From NCBI RefSeq assembly GCF_023898315.1, contig NC_064614.1, positions 500,728,109 to 500,792,108 on the forward strand: 64,000 bases of DNA. Reading direction: 5' to 3'. Origin of the DNA: Schistocerca nitens (Eukaryota; Arthropoda; Insecta; Orthoptera; Acrididae). Numbering within the stretch: the first letter of the stretch is position 1; every line of letters begins with the position of its first letter. Both the position numbers and the translations under genes were made by a program. Of this stretch, positions 44,670 to 54,779 are shown piece by piece. The notes under the pieces are model-generated. The model was given only the letters and a program-made list of their open reading frames with translations. It was not told the origin of the DNA and did no database searches.

Positions 44670-45677
44670 TCATCCCTCGAGATCTACCCATTCTTCTTCT
44701 ACTGTACTTCTTTCTCCCATTTCTGTCAATTGTTCCCTTATGCTCTCCCTGAAACTATGTACAACCGCTGGTTTAGTCAGTTTATCCAGGTCCCATCTCC
44801 TTAAAATCCCACATTTTTGAAGTTTCTTCAGTTTTAATCTACAGTTCATAACCAATAGATTGTGGTCAGAGTCCACGTCTGCCCCTGGAAATGTCTTACA
44901 ATTTAAAACCTGGTTCCTAAATCTCTGTCTTACCATTAGATAATCTATCTGATACCTTCTAGTATCTCCAGGATTCTTCCAGGTATACAACCTTCTTTTA
45001 TGATTCTTGAACCAAGTGTTAGCTGTGATTAAGTTACGCTCTGTGCAAAATTCTACCAGACGGCTTCCTCCTTCATTTCTTTCCCCCAATCCATATTCAC
45101 CTACTGTGTTTCCATCTCTCCCTTTTCCTACTCTCGAATTCCAGTCACCCATGACTATTAAATTTTCGTCTCCCTTCACTACCTGAATAATTTCTTTTAT
45201 CTCATGATACATTTCTTCAGTTTCTTCATCATCTGCAGGGGTAGTTGGCATATAAACTTGTACTACTGTGGTAGGCGTGGGCTTCGTGTCTATCTTGGCC
45301 ACAATAATGCGTTCACTATGCTGTTTGTAGTAGCTTATCCGCACTCCTATTTTTTTATTCATTGTTAAACCTACTCCTGCATTACCCCTATTTGATTTTG
45401 TATTTATTACCCTGTATTCACCTGACCAAAAGTCTTGTTCCTCCTGCCACCGAACTTCGCTAGTTCCCACTATATCTAACTTTAACCTATTCATTTCCCT
45501 TTTTAAATTTTCTAACCTACCTGCCCGATTAAGGGATCTGACATTCCACGCTCTGATCCGTAGAAGGCCAATTTTCTTTCCCCTGATAACGACATCCTGA
45601 GTAGTCCCCACCCGGAGATCCGAATGGGGGACTATTTTACCTCCGGAATATTTTACCCAAGAGGACGCCATCATCAT
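44670..45677 (-). CDS. RTE-like endonuclease domain (craniofacial-development-protein-2-like)
   Basis: A 335-codon open frame begins MMMASSWVKYSGGK. It contains the EEP endonuclease signatures LRIRAWNVRSLNRAGRLENL, IVGTSEVRW, a catalytic QVYMPT block, MGDWNSRVGKGRDGN, YQIDYLMV and DSDHNLLVMN. In databases such proteins are often annotated as craniofacial development protein 2-like, but they are LINE products. The domain would nick chromosomal DNA to prime reverse transcription. It stops after EEEWVDLEG, where the family normally continues into the linker and RT, so the protein is truncated by a frame change near 44675. Confidence 0.93.
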   Translation of the reverse strand: MMMASSWVKYSGGKIVPHSDLRVGTTQDVVIRGKKIGLLRIRAWNVRSLNRAGRLENLKREMNRLKLDIVGTSEVRWQEEQDFWSGEYRVINTKSNRGNAGVGLTMNKKIGVRISYYKQHSERIIVAKIDTKPTPTTVVQVYMPTTPADDEETEEMYHEIKEIIQVVKGDENLIVMGDWNSRVGKGRDGNTVGEYGLGERNEGGSRLVEFCTERNLITANTWFKNHKRRLYTWKNPGDTRRYQIDYLMVRQRFRNQVLNCKTFPGADVDSDHNLLVMNCRLKLKKLQKCGILRRWDLDKLTKPAVVHSFRESIREQLTEMGERSTVEEEWVDLEG

Positions 45678-45724
45678 TTAACCATACAGTAAAGCTGCAT
45701 GCCCTCGGGAAAAATTACGCCTGT

Positions 45725-46745
45725 AGTTTCCCCTTGCTTTCTGTGTATACAGAATGATTTAGTTACCTCTGCCTATGCAACACGCAACGCCTTCAAATAC
45801 TAAACATAAGGTTTTCACACTCTCTCGATTGCTATGCGCAAATTATTATTCTCATAGAAAAAATGAACAGGCTAGAGGCCGTAGTTTTCGAATTATTCAA
45901 GAAAAACGTGCAAAAGTGATCGTCAAACGCATTCTTCTAGAATAACTCGAAAACCGTGGCCACCAGCGAAAACGTATCCCAGTACATTAAATTTTCAACA
46001 GAAAGTTTTTGTTCGTTTTTTTCTGTAGGGCTTATAGTCTGTGAGTAGCGAGCGAGAGAACATGAAAATCTCGCTTGTGGTTTTTGAAGGCGTTGCGGGT
46101 CGCATAAAACTGAAAGGTACTAGCAGCTGAATCACCGTATAATATGCGATGTCATTCATCAAAATAAGATCATGCCTGGAGCAGCTGCTCTACGATGAAA
46201 TATCAATCGTACCGCTGCTACTGGAGACGAATGGACGCAGCTTGGAAGACGCCGCAGGCAGGACTCAGAGGTTGCAGGGGTGTCCAGGCGTCGGGCGTGG
46301 CGACTGTTTGCAGGGAGGCGTGTTGACTGAGGAGAGCACACAGCACACAGGCGGCCACGGCCATTTCATTAGCAGCTGATGACTCAGCGCGGACACCTGA
46401 CGTGCAGCGAATCGGCCCGGGCCTTCCTTCTGCAAGGAGCTACCCTACAGTCGTTGCTGCCATACGGATACTCAGCTCGGTTGTCTGACACCTTGCAAAT
46501 ACTCCAAATCTCAGTCCGCTATTCTGGTTTCGCAACAACTGCTGTGATATACGACGGTGATTCAAAAAGTAATGAAATAACCGTCTTGGCCAAACTCCAC
46601 TCAACTTGCAGCTACGCTGGTGCATTGGTAGTACGACACTGGCGCCATTACTTTTCAACATACGCGCTGAGGTTGTCCAAACTTGCTCCATCGCTGCAGC
46701 AAGACAACGACGCTTGTACGGAGGGAAGGAGAGAAGATGGAATTT
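45725..46745. other. Region without recognised genes
   Basis: Overlapping ORFs (46149-46379, 46379-46861, 46440-46691) carry no domain. GC content rises at 46200-46450. Confidence 0.4.
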
Positions 46746-46750
46746 CTACG

Positions 46751-46862
46751 GCATCGATGCCACGGTCATTAGAGAAGGAGCACAAGCTCGAACACAACGA
46801 GGATAAGAAAGGAAAATGGACGTGTCCTTTTTCAAGGAAACCCCAATCGTTGACGATTTAGA
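46751..46862 (-). repeat. SINE type B fragment
   Basis: GGTCATTAGAGAAGGAGCACAAGC followed by ACGTGTCCTTTTTCAAGGAA matches the non-tRNA part of the type B SINE. Head and tail are missing. Confidence 0.65.
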
Positions 46863-47392
46863 CAAGGGGTGTACAGTGCGAAAAGTGGCAATTGACTCTA
46901 AGTAATGAAAAGTGTGAAGCCATCCACATGGGTAATAAAGGAATCCACTAAATTTTGATAACGTGATAAATGCTACAAATCTAAAGGCTGTGAATTCAAC
47001 TAAATACCATGGAATCACAATTAGGAATAACTTAAACTGGAACGATCTCATAGATAGTGTCGTGTGAAAAGCTAATCAAAGATTACGATTTATTAGCAGA
47101 ACACTTAGAAGATACAACAGGTCTATTAAAGAGACTCCCTAACTATGCTTGTCCGTCGTCTTCTGGAGTACTGCCGCAAGATGTGGAGTCCTCATCAAAC
47201 AGGACTGATGGGGGACAACTAAAAAGTTCGAAGAAGGGCAGCGTGTTTTGTATTACTGCGAAATAGGGGCGAATGTATTACCAGTATGATATGCGAGTTG
47301 GGGTGGCAATCATTAAAACAATGGCGTTTTTCGAAGCGGCAGGATCTTTTCACGAAACTTCAATTATCAACATTCTCCTCTGAATGCGAAAA

Positions 47393-48818
47393 TACACTCC
47401 TGGAAATTGAAATAAGAACACCGTGAATTCATTGTCCCAGGAAGGGGAAACTTTATTGACACATTCCTGGGGTCAGATACATCACATGATCACACTGACA
47501 GAACCACAGGCACATAGACACAGGCAACAGAGCATGCACAATGTCGGCACTAGTACAGTGTATATCCACCTTTCGCACCAATGCAGGCTGCTATTCTCCC
47601 ATGGAGACGATCGTAGAGATGCTGGATGTAGTCCTGTGGAACGGCTTGCCATGCCATTTCCACCTGGCGCCTCAGTTGGACCAGCGTTCGTGCTGGACGT
47701 GCAGACCGCGTGAGACGACGCTTCATCCAGTCCCAAACATGCTCAATGGGGGACAGATCCGGAGATCTTGCTGGCCAGGGTAGTTGACTTACACCTTCTA
47801 GAGCACGTTGGGTGGCACGGGATACATGCGGACGTGCATTGTCCTGTTGGAACAGCAAGTTCCCTTGCCGGTCTAGGAATGGTAGAACGATGGGTTCGAT
47901 GACGGTTTGGATGTACCGTGCACTATTCAGTGTCCCCTCGACGATCACCAGTGGTGTACGGCCAGTGTAGGAGATCGCTCCCCACACCATGATGCCGGGT
48001 GTTGGCCCTGTGTGCCTCGGTCGTATGCAGTCCTGATTGTGGCGCTCACCTGCACGGCGCCAAACACGCATACGACCATCATTGGCACCAAGGCAGAAGC
48101 GACTCTCATCGCTGAAGACGACACGTCTCCATTCGTCCCTCCATTCACGCCTGTCGCGACACCACTGGAGGCGGGCTGCACGATGTTGGGGCGTGAGTGG
48201 AAGACGGCCTAACGGTGTGCGGGACCGTAGCCCAGCTTCATGGAGACGGTTGCGAATGGTCCTCGCCGATACCCCAGGAGCAACAGTGTCCCTAATTTGC
48301 TGGGAAGTGGCGGTGCGGTCCCCTACGGCACTGCGTAGGATCCTACGGTCTTGGCGTGCATCCGTGCGTCGCTGCGGTCCGGTCCCAGGTCGACGGGCAC
48401 GTGCACCTTCCGCCGACCACTGGCGACAACATCGATGTACTGTGGAGACCTCACGCCCCACGTGTTGAGCAATTCGGCGGTACGTCCACCCGGCCTCCCG
48501 CATGCCCACTATACGCCCTCGCTCAAAGTCCGTCAACTGCACATACGGTTCACGTCCACGCTGTCGCGGCATGCTACCAGTGTTAAAGACTGCGATGGAG
48601 CTCCGTATGCCACGGCAAACTGGCTGACACTGACGGCGGCGGTGCACAAATGCTGCGCAGCTAGCGCCATTCGACGGCCAACACCGCGGTTCCTGGTGTG
48701 TCCGCTGTGCCGTGCGTGTGATCATTGCTTGTACAGCCCTCTCGCAGTGTCCGGAGCAAGTATGGTGGGTCTGACACACCGGTGTCAATGTGTTCTTTTT
48801 TCCATTTCCAGGAGTGTA
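47393..48818 (-). mobile_element. Complete Tc1-like element with intact transposase
   Basis: The element is 47395-48816 (1422 bp), flanked by TA at 47393-47394 and 48817-48818. The inverted ends read CACTCCTGGAAATTGAAATA on the left and, reverse-complemented, CACTCCTGGAAATGGAAAAA on the right, 28 bp with a few mismatches. Its twin occupies 1-757 at the window edge. It is inserted into a CR1-like LINE remnant. Confidence 0.97.
47550..48572 (-). CDS. Tc1-like transposase, intact
   Basis: This is a 340-codon frame from ATG at 48572 to the stop at 47550. Upstream in-frame codons to 48788 are open but lack the family start. Domains: N-terminal helix-turn-helix (residues 10-55, LTDFERGRIVGMREAGWTYR), a GRPR-like hinge (RRPGTGPQ), a second HTH (about 75-115), then the DDE domain with VVFSDESRF (D155), FQQDNARPH (D244) and SPIEHVW (E277). 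I count 32 residues between D244 and E277, where classical Tc1 has 34. The C-terminus is LYDRLHGRIAACIGAKGGY. No stop, frameshift or lost catalytic residue is visible, so it could encode active enzyme. It performs cut-and-paste transposition at TA sites in the nucleus. Confidence 0.95.
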   Translation of the reverse strand: MPRQRGREPYVQLTDFERGRIVGMREAGWTYRRIAQHVGREVSTVHRCCRQWSAEGARARRPGTGPQRRTDARQDRRILRSAVGDRTATSQQIRDTVAPGVSARTIRNRLHEAGLRSRTPLGRLPLTPQHRAARLQWCRDRREWRDEWRRVVFSDESRFCLGANDGRMRVWRRAGERHNQDCIRPRHTGPTPGIMVWGAISYTGRTPLVIVEGTLNSARYIQTVIEPIVLPFLDRQGNLLFQQDNARPHVSRATQRALEGVSQLPWPARSPDLSPIEHVWDWMKRRLTRSARPARTLVQLRRQVEMAWQAVPQDYIQHLYDRLHGRIAACIGAKGGYTLY

Positions 48819-48950
48819 TTTTGTTGATTCTCACCTACACAGGGAGAAATGATCATTGTAACAAAATAAGAGAAATCAGAGCTCACACGGAAAGATTTAG
48901 GTGTTGGTTTTTCCCGAGCGCTGTTCGAAAGTGAAATAGCTTGAATATGG

Positions 48951-49154
48951 TTCAAAAATGGTTCAGATGGCTCTGAGCACTATGAGACTTAACATCTATG
49001 GTCATCAGTCCCCTAGAACTTAGAACTACTTAAACCTAACTAACCTAAGGACATCACACACATCCATGCCCGAGTCAGGATTCGAACCTGCGACCGTAGT
49101 GGTCAGGCGGTTCCAGAGTGTAGCGCCTAGAACCGCTCGGCCACCCCGGCCGGC
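48951..49154 (-). repeat. tRNA-derived SINE (type A)
   Basis: From TTCAAAAATGGTTCAGATGG to the head GGCCACCCCGGCCGGC, near consensus. No clean target duplication was found. It is inserted in the CR1-like LINE remnant. Confidence 0.9.
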
Positions 49155-49384
49155 AAATCGTGGTGACTTCAGTGTAATTAATGTCTTTGAACAAAACTGT
49201 CATTTCTGTTTATTTCAGTTACCTTTTGTATTATACTGTAGCAGTTCTTTCTACATACGGTCCAAGTTTAATCAGGCTATGTTACTTAGAAGTGACACAT
49301 CAGGCGAAAGTTACTTTTACCCTTAAGTTCTGCACACTAATGTAATCCGCAGATTACTGTACAGCGCATGGCGGCGGATACATC

Positions 49385-50000
49385 GTACCAGTATCATCAA
49401 TGTTCTTTTCTACTTCATCCGCTGCTGACCGAGGTAAAAATGATTGTCCAAATTCCTCTGGGCACACCCTAATCTGTCTTACCTTTTTCCATGTTCCCTA
49501 CACGAGTGGCAGTGCAATGATAGCACTGTCGCCTTCGAATTCAGGTTCTCTAAATTTACCGAAGAGGGTCTCGTGAGAACTACATCGTCTTCGTTTTGAG
49601 CATTCCCCTTTAAGTTCGGCGAACTTGTCTGTCATACCTTCATATGGGCTATATCGACCTGTAGCGATCTAACAGCCCGACTCTGAATTCGTTCGATGTA
49701 TGTTATTATGTGTACTTGACGATGACTCCAGACACTATAATAATAATCTAGATCTGCGCACTACCGTCTTGTACGTGATTTCCTTCAAAGATGCATTACA
49801 TGTTCCAAGAACCGTTCCAAAAAATCTAAATCTTCTAGTCACCTTCCCTAATACTAATGTCATGTGGTCTTTGTTGATAATTGAACAGGGAACCCAATCA
49901 CTTCTTAGTATTACCGCTAAATACCTATACCACGTAACGCGCTCAAGGCATTTACCACTATTCTGTAATGAGATACGATTAAGTTCCTTGTATGTGTTAC
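49385..50000 (-). pseudogene. CR1-like LINE relic, opposite strand
   Basis: The plus strand carries GCGGATACATCGTACC near 49376, CGTCTTCGTTTTGAGC and GTTCGGCGAACTTGTCTG at 49590-49630, and TCTAACAGCCCGACTCTGAATTC near 49670. These are complements of the RT C-terminal region (of the type RRAARF..RELKWESL..) in CR1/BS-like LINEs. It is too eroded for a reading frame. The ORF 49700-50026 on the plus strand is antisense and not a gene. Confidence 0.55.
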
Positions 50001-50002
50001 AA

Positions 50003-50073
50003 GGTCATCAGTCGCCTAGAACTTAGAACTGCTTAAACCTAACTAACCTAAGGACATCACACACATCCATGCT
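50003..50073 (-). repeat. SINE type A internal fragment
   Basis: AGGTCATCAGTCGCCTAGAAC to ACACACATCCATGC matches the middle of the type A body only. Confidence 0.85.
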
Positions 50074-50074
50074 A

Positions 50075-50764
50075 TTCATTATAGCAAGTGGAAATTTTGC
50101 CCAAGTCCACCTACAATTCCTTACGACTGTCCTGTACACAACTATATCACCGATAACAGCATAATATTTTCTCGCCTTTTACATCAAAGGGCAGGCGTGT
50201 GGAATTTGAAAATAAGGCATCATGCAGCTACCTCCTGCTTTGAACAGTATCCTTTATTATTTTTATGTTCATCGACAAAATCAGACAGTAAATATGTTCC
50301 TTGTCAGTACTCTAACCAATTCAGTTACAGTGGAGAATTAATGTAAACCAGTTCTGAGTCGATCTCAGTTATTTTCCGTTTCTAGCAACAGTGGAGCCAC
50401 AATCTGAGTAAAGAGAGTACGTGTGCGGAAACGCTATCGCCTGTGAGAAAGGTAAAAGGTGTTTCAGCCACTACTCTCACTACTGAAAATTCTAAATATT
50501 TAATCTAGATCAAATATCAGTAACCATACACAGATACCTAACATATCCTACATGTAAGACGAAAACATTTTGACCTTCACCCTAAGACCATATGAACGAA
50601 AGTGTATGTTACTATACCTTAGTACAGTATATTATTTTATTGTTACTCGAAATCACATTCAAGTGCTAATCCGAAAGCACTTAGAGCTGAAAGCACGTTT
50701 ATTACGAACACCAACGCAGAGCCGGAACAGAACTGAACTTGTGGACGGAAATTGCAGATATAAG
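50075..50764. other. Spacer, nothing recognised
   Basis: AT-rich; possible further LINE erosion, not demonstrable. Confidence 0.4.
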
Positions 50765-50765
50765 C

Positions 50766-51267
50766 GCGTGCTGGAAAGTAATGCCTCCGAATTTTTAATT
50801 TGAAGATTCCTAAAGATTTTTAAATTAAACAAAGTTTATTAGTATTCTACATCTTTATTCTCCATGTCTAGATATTCTCCCTGGCTACAAACACATTTCT
50901 TCCAACGAAAGACAAGTTTGTTAATACCGCCACTGCAGAATGTTCCAATGTATGGAGGATGGTCGGTGACAGTGAATCCAAGGCGTCGGGTTGTAGTTAT
51001 CGCAGCGCTTCTGTTTGATATGGCATTGTCATGCTGAAGAAGAGGGTACCGACGCATGAGCCGACGAACCCTTCGAATTCGAAACTCAATTATAGCACGC
51101 TGTATCTCGCGCGCAGACATAGTTACGTTACACACCGCCATGTTACAAGTTGCAATTCGGAGCCCTCTACACGCAGAGGCCTGCAGATATGTAGACATTA
51201 ATAATAAAGATGTACAATATTAATGAGGTTTCACGGAAAAATTCGGAAGCATTAGTTTTCAGCACGC
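50766..51267 (-). mobile_element. Internally deleted mariner (about 500 bp)
   Basis: The ends are inverted repeats: GCGTGCTGGAAAGTAATGCC at 50766 and its degenerate complement near 51238-51267. Both continue inward as TCCGAATTTTT. The interior encodes on the minus strand only scraps of a mariner transposase: PLLQHDNAISNR (second catalytic Asp block), VTDHPPYIGTF, and GGINKLVFRWKKCVCSQGEY at the C-terminus. The N-terminal two-thirds of the enzyme is gone. The relic at 31385-31927 is a relative. Confidence 0.82.
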
Positions 51268-51269
51268 CC

Positions 51270-51555
51270 TCACATTTATGCAAACGTACACTGGTATTTA
51301 CACAGACTTCGAATATTCCAGAATATACAAATATTACAAATGTAAGATACTTCAAGAACCCTCTAGCAATGACAACTACTAAATAACAAATAACTGCTTG
51401 TAGTGAGGTGTGAACTGGGGATCCGCAGCATGCTACGCATCGGCACTAGCCTCTATACTGTAGTGCGGTCACTGTAACTCGCGGAATTCTTCCCACTGCT
51501 GAAGAAACAGCGACCCACTTTTTCAGAAATTCTCTCAGGAGTCGACTGCAGCACT
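51270..51555. other. Spacer, nothing firm
   Basis: A tRNA-like block may lie at 51410-51475 (minus strand), but it is too weak to call. Confidence 0.3.
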
Positions 51556-51639
51556 ATGGATTGAAACTAGACGTCCCAGAGGTAACAGCAGTAAGTGCTT
51601 CCGTCACTGGCATTCCTTACACTAGCTCACTTAACCGTC

Positions 51640-52120
51640 TAATGGATTTGTAGAGATCTGACCAGTGATACCTGCGTCTTACTCTGTCTACAATCTTCTC
51701 CAATCCTAGGTGACCAGATGCTGGAGCATCGTAGAAATACTTCAGGGTAGCTGGTCTTAGATGAGCTGGGATGCCCCTCAAGCATTCCCGCCTTCATGGA
51801 TTATCGTTCCGTTGTACAATGCTTCATTATTAATTGGAATTTTCCTTCAGTCGATTCTTTCTTCTTTAAGGTTTCTACGTTTTTCAGTGCTGGATCTTCT
51901 CTCTGATCAGTAGCAATCTCATTTAACGTAGGGATGATTGAGTTTCAGAGCTTTGTTTCGTCAAAGGGTTCCTTGAAAGGCAATTGGCGTCCCTGTGTTT
52001 GCGTCCACTTTGGTATGCCACTGTGATGTCTTGCAGCTGGTTCCTCAGTCCCCTTCTTGCCAATCGACCCGACAGATGTTCCAGGCTAGTCAACCAGCAT
52101 AGAGAATAGTGGTCCATCAC
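51640..52120 (-). pseudogene. Gypsy RNase H end and integrase zinc-binding remnant
   Basis: Frame 51923-52120 reads DHYSLCWLTSLEHLSGRLAR, then DITVAYQSGRKHRDANCLSR. This is the C-terminal end of Gypsy RNase H and the tether to integrase. Farther on, at about 51650-51750, broken frames give FYDAPASGHLGLEKIVDRV and RYHWSDLYKSIRR, the H2C2 zinc-binding region of integrase. The integrase catalytic core is absent, so the element is truncated at its 3-prime side. Confidence 0.82.
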
Positions 52121-52419
52121 GATGGTGCATGGTTTACCGAATAAAAATGACTGGAGCGTGTTGATGGTCCAAACAGCTGCAGCTCATGTAGGATTGGAAG
52201 AGTACTCTAGAAGCATAAGCTATCACCTTTCAGCACCTTCCTGAAGTTGTACTAGAACTGCCCAGATCTTAAAACTGCTGACGTCGCGTCGGTGAAGTTC
52301 TGTCTCAGCATTCACGTCCGACAGCGCTAGAACTGGAGAAGATGTCAGCTCCTCCTAGAGGACAAAGGAAGACCTTTTTGTGCCTCATTCAAAGAGAATT
52401 TGGCGTCTCCCTACTGTAG

Positions 52420-53087
52420 TTTTTACAAGGAATTTGCGTTGGTACAGAAGTCCATTACGAACTGCCAACAGTACGGGCACACACAGAGAAAATTTCTCAC
52501 ATCACGAATGTGCCGAGGAACTGTAAAATCTTTGACTGCCGTTACTTTCTCTGGACGGCAAAGAACTACATGGCCATTCATTAGATGCCCCAACATTTTT
52601 GTTTCTTTTTTCGGTTTCAGGCAGAGACCTGCAGTCTGAACACACTTCAATATGATTCTCAGATGGCCTTCACATCTCTCTGAAAAAATAATAATGTCAT
52701 CCTCATAACAAAGCTACATTGTCCGTTTAAGACGTGGAAGCAGGTTGTCAATCATATTTTCGAAGGTGACTGGAGTGTTGCACAGTCCAAGCCGTATAAC
52801 TGTAGCTCATGATGGCCATCGGGAGTTACGAAGACAGTCTTTTCCTCGTCAGCCTCTTCATCCTCGATTCGACAGTAACCTGTCTGCATGTCCATAGTAG
52901 AGAAATACTTTGCTCATTTCAAGGCAATCTAGGCTATCATCAATGTGCATCATTGCGTAGTCATATTTCTTCATGATAGTGTTCAGTCATCATCAGTAGG
53001 TCATGGTTTTGTGGTTAGTGTTGCTGACTCTCGATGACGAGGCTCTGGGCTCGATTCCCAAAGGGGTGAGGGATTTGTTCCACTAGG

Positions 53088-53170
<83 letters not shown>

Positions 53171-53490
53171 ATCCTCATCCTTATTTCATGATCCGACGCC
53201 CAAGTCGCCAAAGTTGCGTCAAATAAAATGACACACCTGGTGGCCAAACTTCCCAGAAAGAATTCCAGAAAGAATTCAGTCGTCTATAGTCGACGCAGGA
53301 ACGATAATTGACGTCCTTCTTCACAAGAACAATAGGAGAGGACCAAGCACTCCCTGAAGATTCTATGATGTCATCTTGCAGCATCTTCTGCACTTCCTCC
53401 CTGAATAACCATTGCTCAGCTGGTGACACCCTATATGAGATATGGATAACTTGCGGATGATTTCCCAAATTGATATGATGCTTTACCATG
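52420..53490 (-). pseudogene. Gypsy reverse transcriptase remnant
   Basis: Frame 53181-53489 has the RT start region: HHINLGNHPQVIHISYRVSP, then EEVQKMLQDDIIESSGSAWS and SPIVLVKKD..YRSCVDYRRLN. After a SINE-like insert (53000-53260), sequence near 52700 reads LCYEDDIIIFSER, the catalytic YxDD box, here YEDD rather than the usual YLDD. Frame 52423-52650 then reads CVQTAGLCLKPKK, HLMNGHVVLCRPEKVTAV, and the connection FTVPRHIRDVRNFL. Several frameshifts. Not functional. Confidence 0.85.
53003..53262 (+). repeat. tRNA-derived SINE (type G) with internal (TC)n(TG)n microsatellite
   Basis: The head TTTGTGGTTAGTGTTGCTG..GGGCTCGATTCCC is followed by GAGGGATTTGTTCC. A (TC)18-(TG)20 tract at 53091-53167 comes next, then a tail with CCCAAGTCGCCAAAG and TCAAATAAAATGACACACC. 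It interrupts the Gypsy RT. The tail wording fits a known grasshopper SINE type. Confidence 0.68.
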
Positions 53491-53989
53491 AACCGTTTAC
53501 TCTATCTTTCCTCCAACCCGTATTTGAAAGCATCTGAAAACTGACGCAGAATGGCCATCACTCGCGGACATTGTTCCTCGGTGAAGCCAGGTCCCGTTGG
53601 TTGTTTTACAGTAGCTTCCTCTGTAGTCTGTAGTGGTGGCGGAGCATAATTCTTCCCCGCTGGTACTAAGCTGCACTTTCTGGATTGGTTCGACTGTTCC
53701 TATGCACTCACCATTGGGGATGAGTTGTGGTTGCTCGCGACAATTAGCGACCGATAGTACTCCTTGACAAAATACTACGCTTATGATCACCGTTGTCATG
53801 TAGATTTCTTTTGTGAGCTCAAGTAGCTTTTTGCAATCGACCAAAGCTTCACAGTTTAACTGGGCATCTCGATGAACGGGTGGAAATCGTCTCATTGATA
53901 ATGGAGGTATATCGACGTCTTCAAAGGCAGACAACAGTCTTTGCTCGTAGGAGGAGCTTCGTCAATGTGGAGTTCTGATCTTTCACAGC

Positions 53990-54600
53990 CTGTGACTAGT
54001 TGTGATACCTGCAAGAAGTCCCATCCCAGAATGACATCCTGACAAGGGTGTACTGTCATTGATAGTTATTCCTGCAATACATGTCTCTGTCGTTTGGACA
54101 TATTTTTCATTTACGACCTTCAGCATGGTGGTCTTCTACAACTGCCGTTATCTAGTTGGTCATACCTTTATCCTCTGGCTCTTTTTCTGTTGTATTTCCT
54201 CGATTCGCTGGTACTATTTGATGCATTCTTCTGTCGGTGTGACATCCTTTGCCAGAAGAGCCTGGTACATGTCTTGTGCGCCTCGTTTCATCAAGTGTGA
54301 GATTTTGCCGTCTTCCGTCATATTGACGTTCACGATGTGACATAAGATCAAAACATTCTGTATGTACGACGAGCCGTGTTCTTTAATTGTTCTCCCTCTA
54401 AGCGGAGTTGCTGCTGATTGTTACCAAATGTTTTCTTCAGTTAAACCTGGAATTTGTCCCATCTCTTAAGCTTCTCTTCATTGTTCTCGAACCACTGCTG
54501 GGCTAGGCCGTCCAAGTAAATGTACACATGTGCTAAAGACACAATGTCGTCCCACAGTTCGTATTTGGTGATCCTTTCAACTGTTTCGTCGAGTACTACC
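53990..54600 (-). pseudogene. Gypsy gag and protease remnants
   Basis: The gag-like block reads HVYIYLDGLAQQWFENNEEK and LKRWDKF near 54450-54545. A protease C-terminal block reads CQDVILGWDFLQ near 53998-54050, the typical junction preceding RT in Gypsy polyproteins. The intervening frame is broken, and the catalytic DTGA of the protease was not identified. ORFs on the plus strand here are antisense. Confidence 0.65.
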
Positions 54601-54779
54601 CAGCATCTCCGGAAAACTGCAGTTTACACTGGTACCCTATAAGATTCAGAATGTATGTACACCTAATGAAGATCCCAAGCTAGGCTGCAACGCTGTGCCT
54701 TTGCACTTCGCTTTTTGACACGCATCCACACCACATCCTGACTGATTACAGCGCCATTTTTTCACCTGGTGGGAGAAAG

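Larger units (their letters stand above)
42518..45720 (-). mobile_element. RTE-like LINE, nearly full length
   Basis: This is the longest LINE of the window. On the minus strand it starts near 45720 with a short 5-prime UTR containing CCCGAGGGCATGCAGC. It then encodes an apurinic-type endonuclease and a reverse transcriptase, and ends in a (CAA)n microsatellite tail. Compact size (about 3.0 kb without the SINE), endonuclease-RT order and the simple-repeat tail are RTE traits. A SINE sits at 43142-43315. At least four frame breaks are present. Confidence 0.92.
46890..48945 (+). pseudogene. CR1-like reverse transcriptase C-terminus
   Basis: Recognisable pieces in order are: SNEKCEAIHMGNKGI, NSTKYHGITIRNNLNWNDLI, ANQRLRFISRTLRRYNRS, a damaged VLEYCS-type block near 47165, then after the Tc1-like insertion HCNKIREIRAHTERFRC and FFPSAVRK. 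This is the domain that follows the RT active site in CR1/Jockey LINEs. The ORF at 47057-47266 covers only a part of it in one frame. Not functional. Confidence 0.75.
46866..49190 (+). mobile_element. CR1-like LINE 3-prime coding remnant, split by Tc1-like and SINE insertions
   Basis: Plus-strand RT C-terminal sequence is readable before the Tc1-like element (46866-47392). It resumes after it (48819-48950), with a little more after the SINE at 48951-49154. Removing the insertions joins ENIL with the IREIRAHTERFR block. The element is truncated at both ends and frame-broken. Confidence 0.78.
51560..54775 (-). mobile_element. Ty3/Gypsy-type LTR retrotransposon, eroded internal region
   Basis: Minus-strand order from right to left is gag-like (54350-54600), protease end (53990-54040), reverse transcriptase (53490-52420), RNase H (about 52400-51930) and integrase zinc-binding region (about 51810-51640). 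Integrase after RNase H is the Ty3/Gypsy order. I found no flanking LTRs. Frames are broken throughout, and a SINE-like insert with a microsatellite interrupts the RT. Confidence 0.85.

Noticed and set aside
47550..48788. 412-codon version of the Tc1-like transposase
   Set aside because: The extra 72 codons begin at a non-ATG codon near the TIR and have no counterpart in the family; the ATG at 48572 gives the normal 340 residues.
48037..48827. Arg-rich plus-strand ORFs over the Tc1-like element
   Set aside because: They are antisense to the intact transposase and recur identically at 23-942 over the twin copy.
54059..54340. Plus-strand hydrophobic ORF
   Set aside because: It is antisense to the gag-protease part of the Gypsy remnant.
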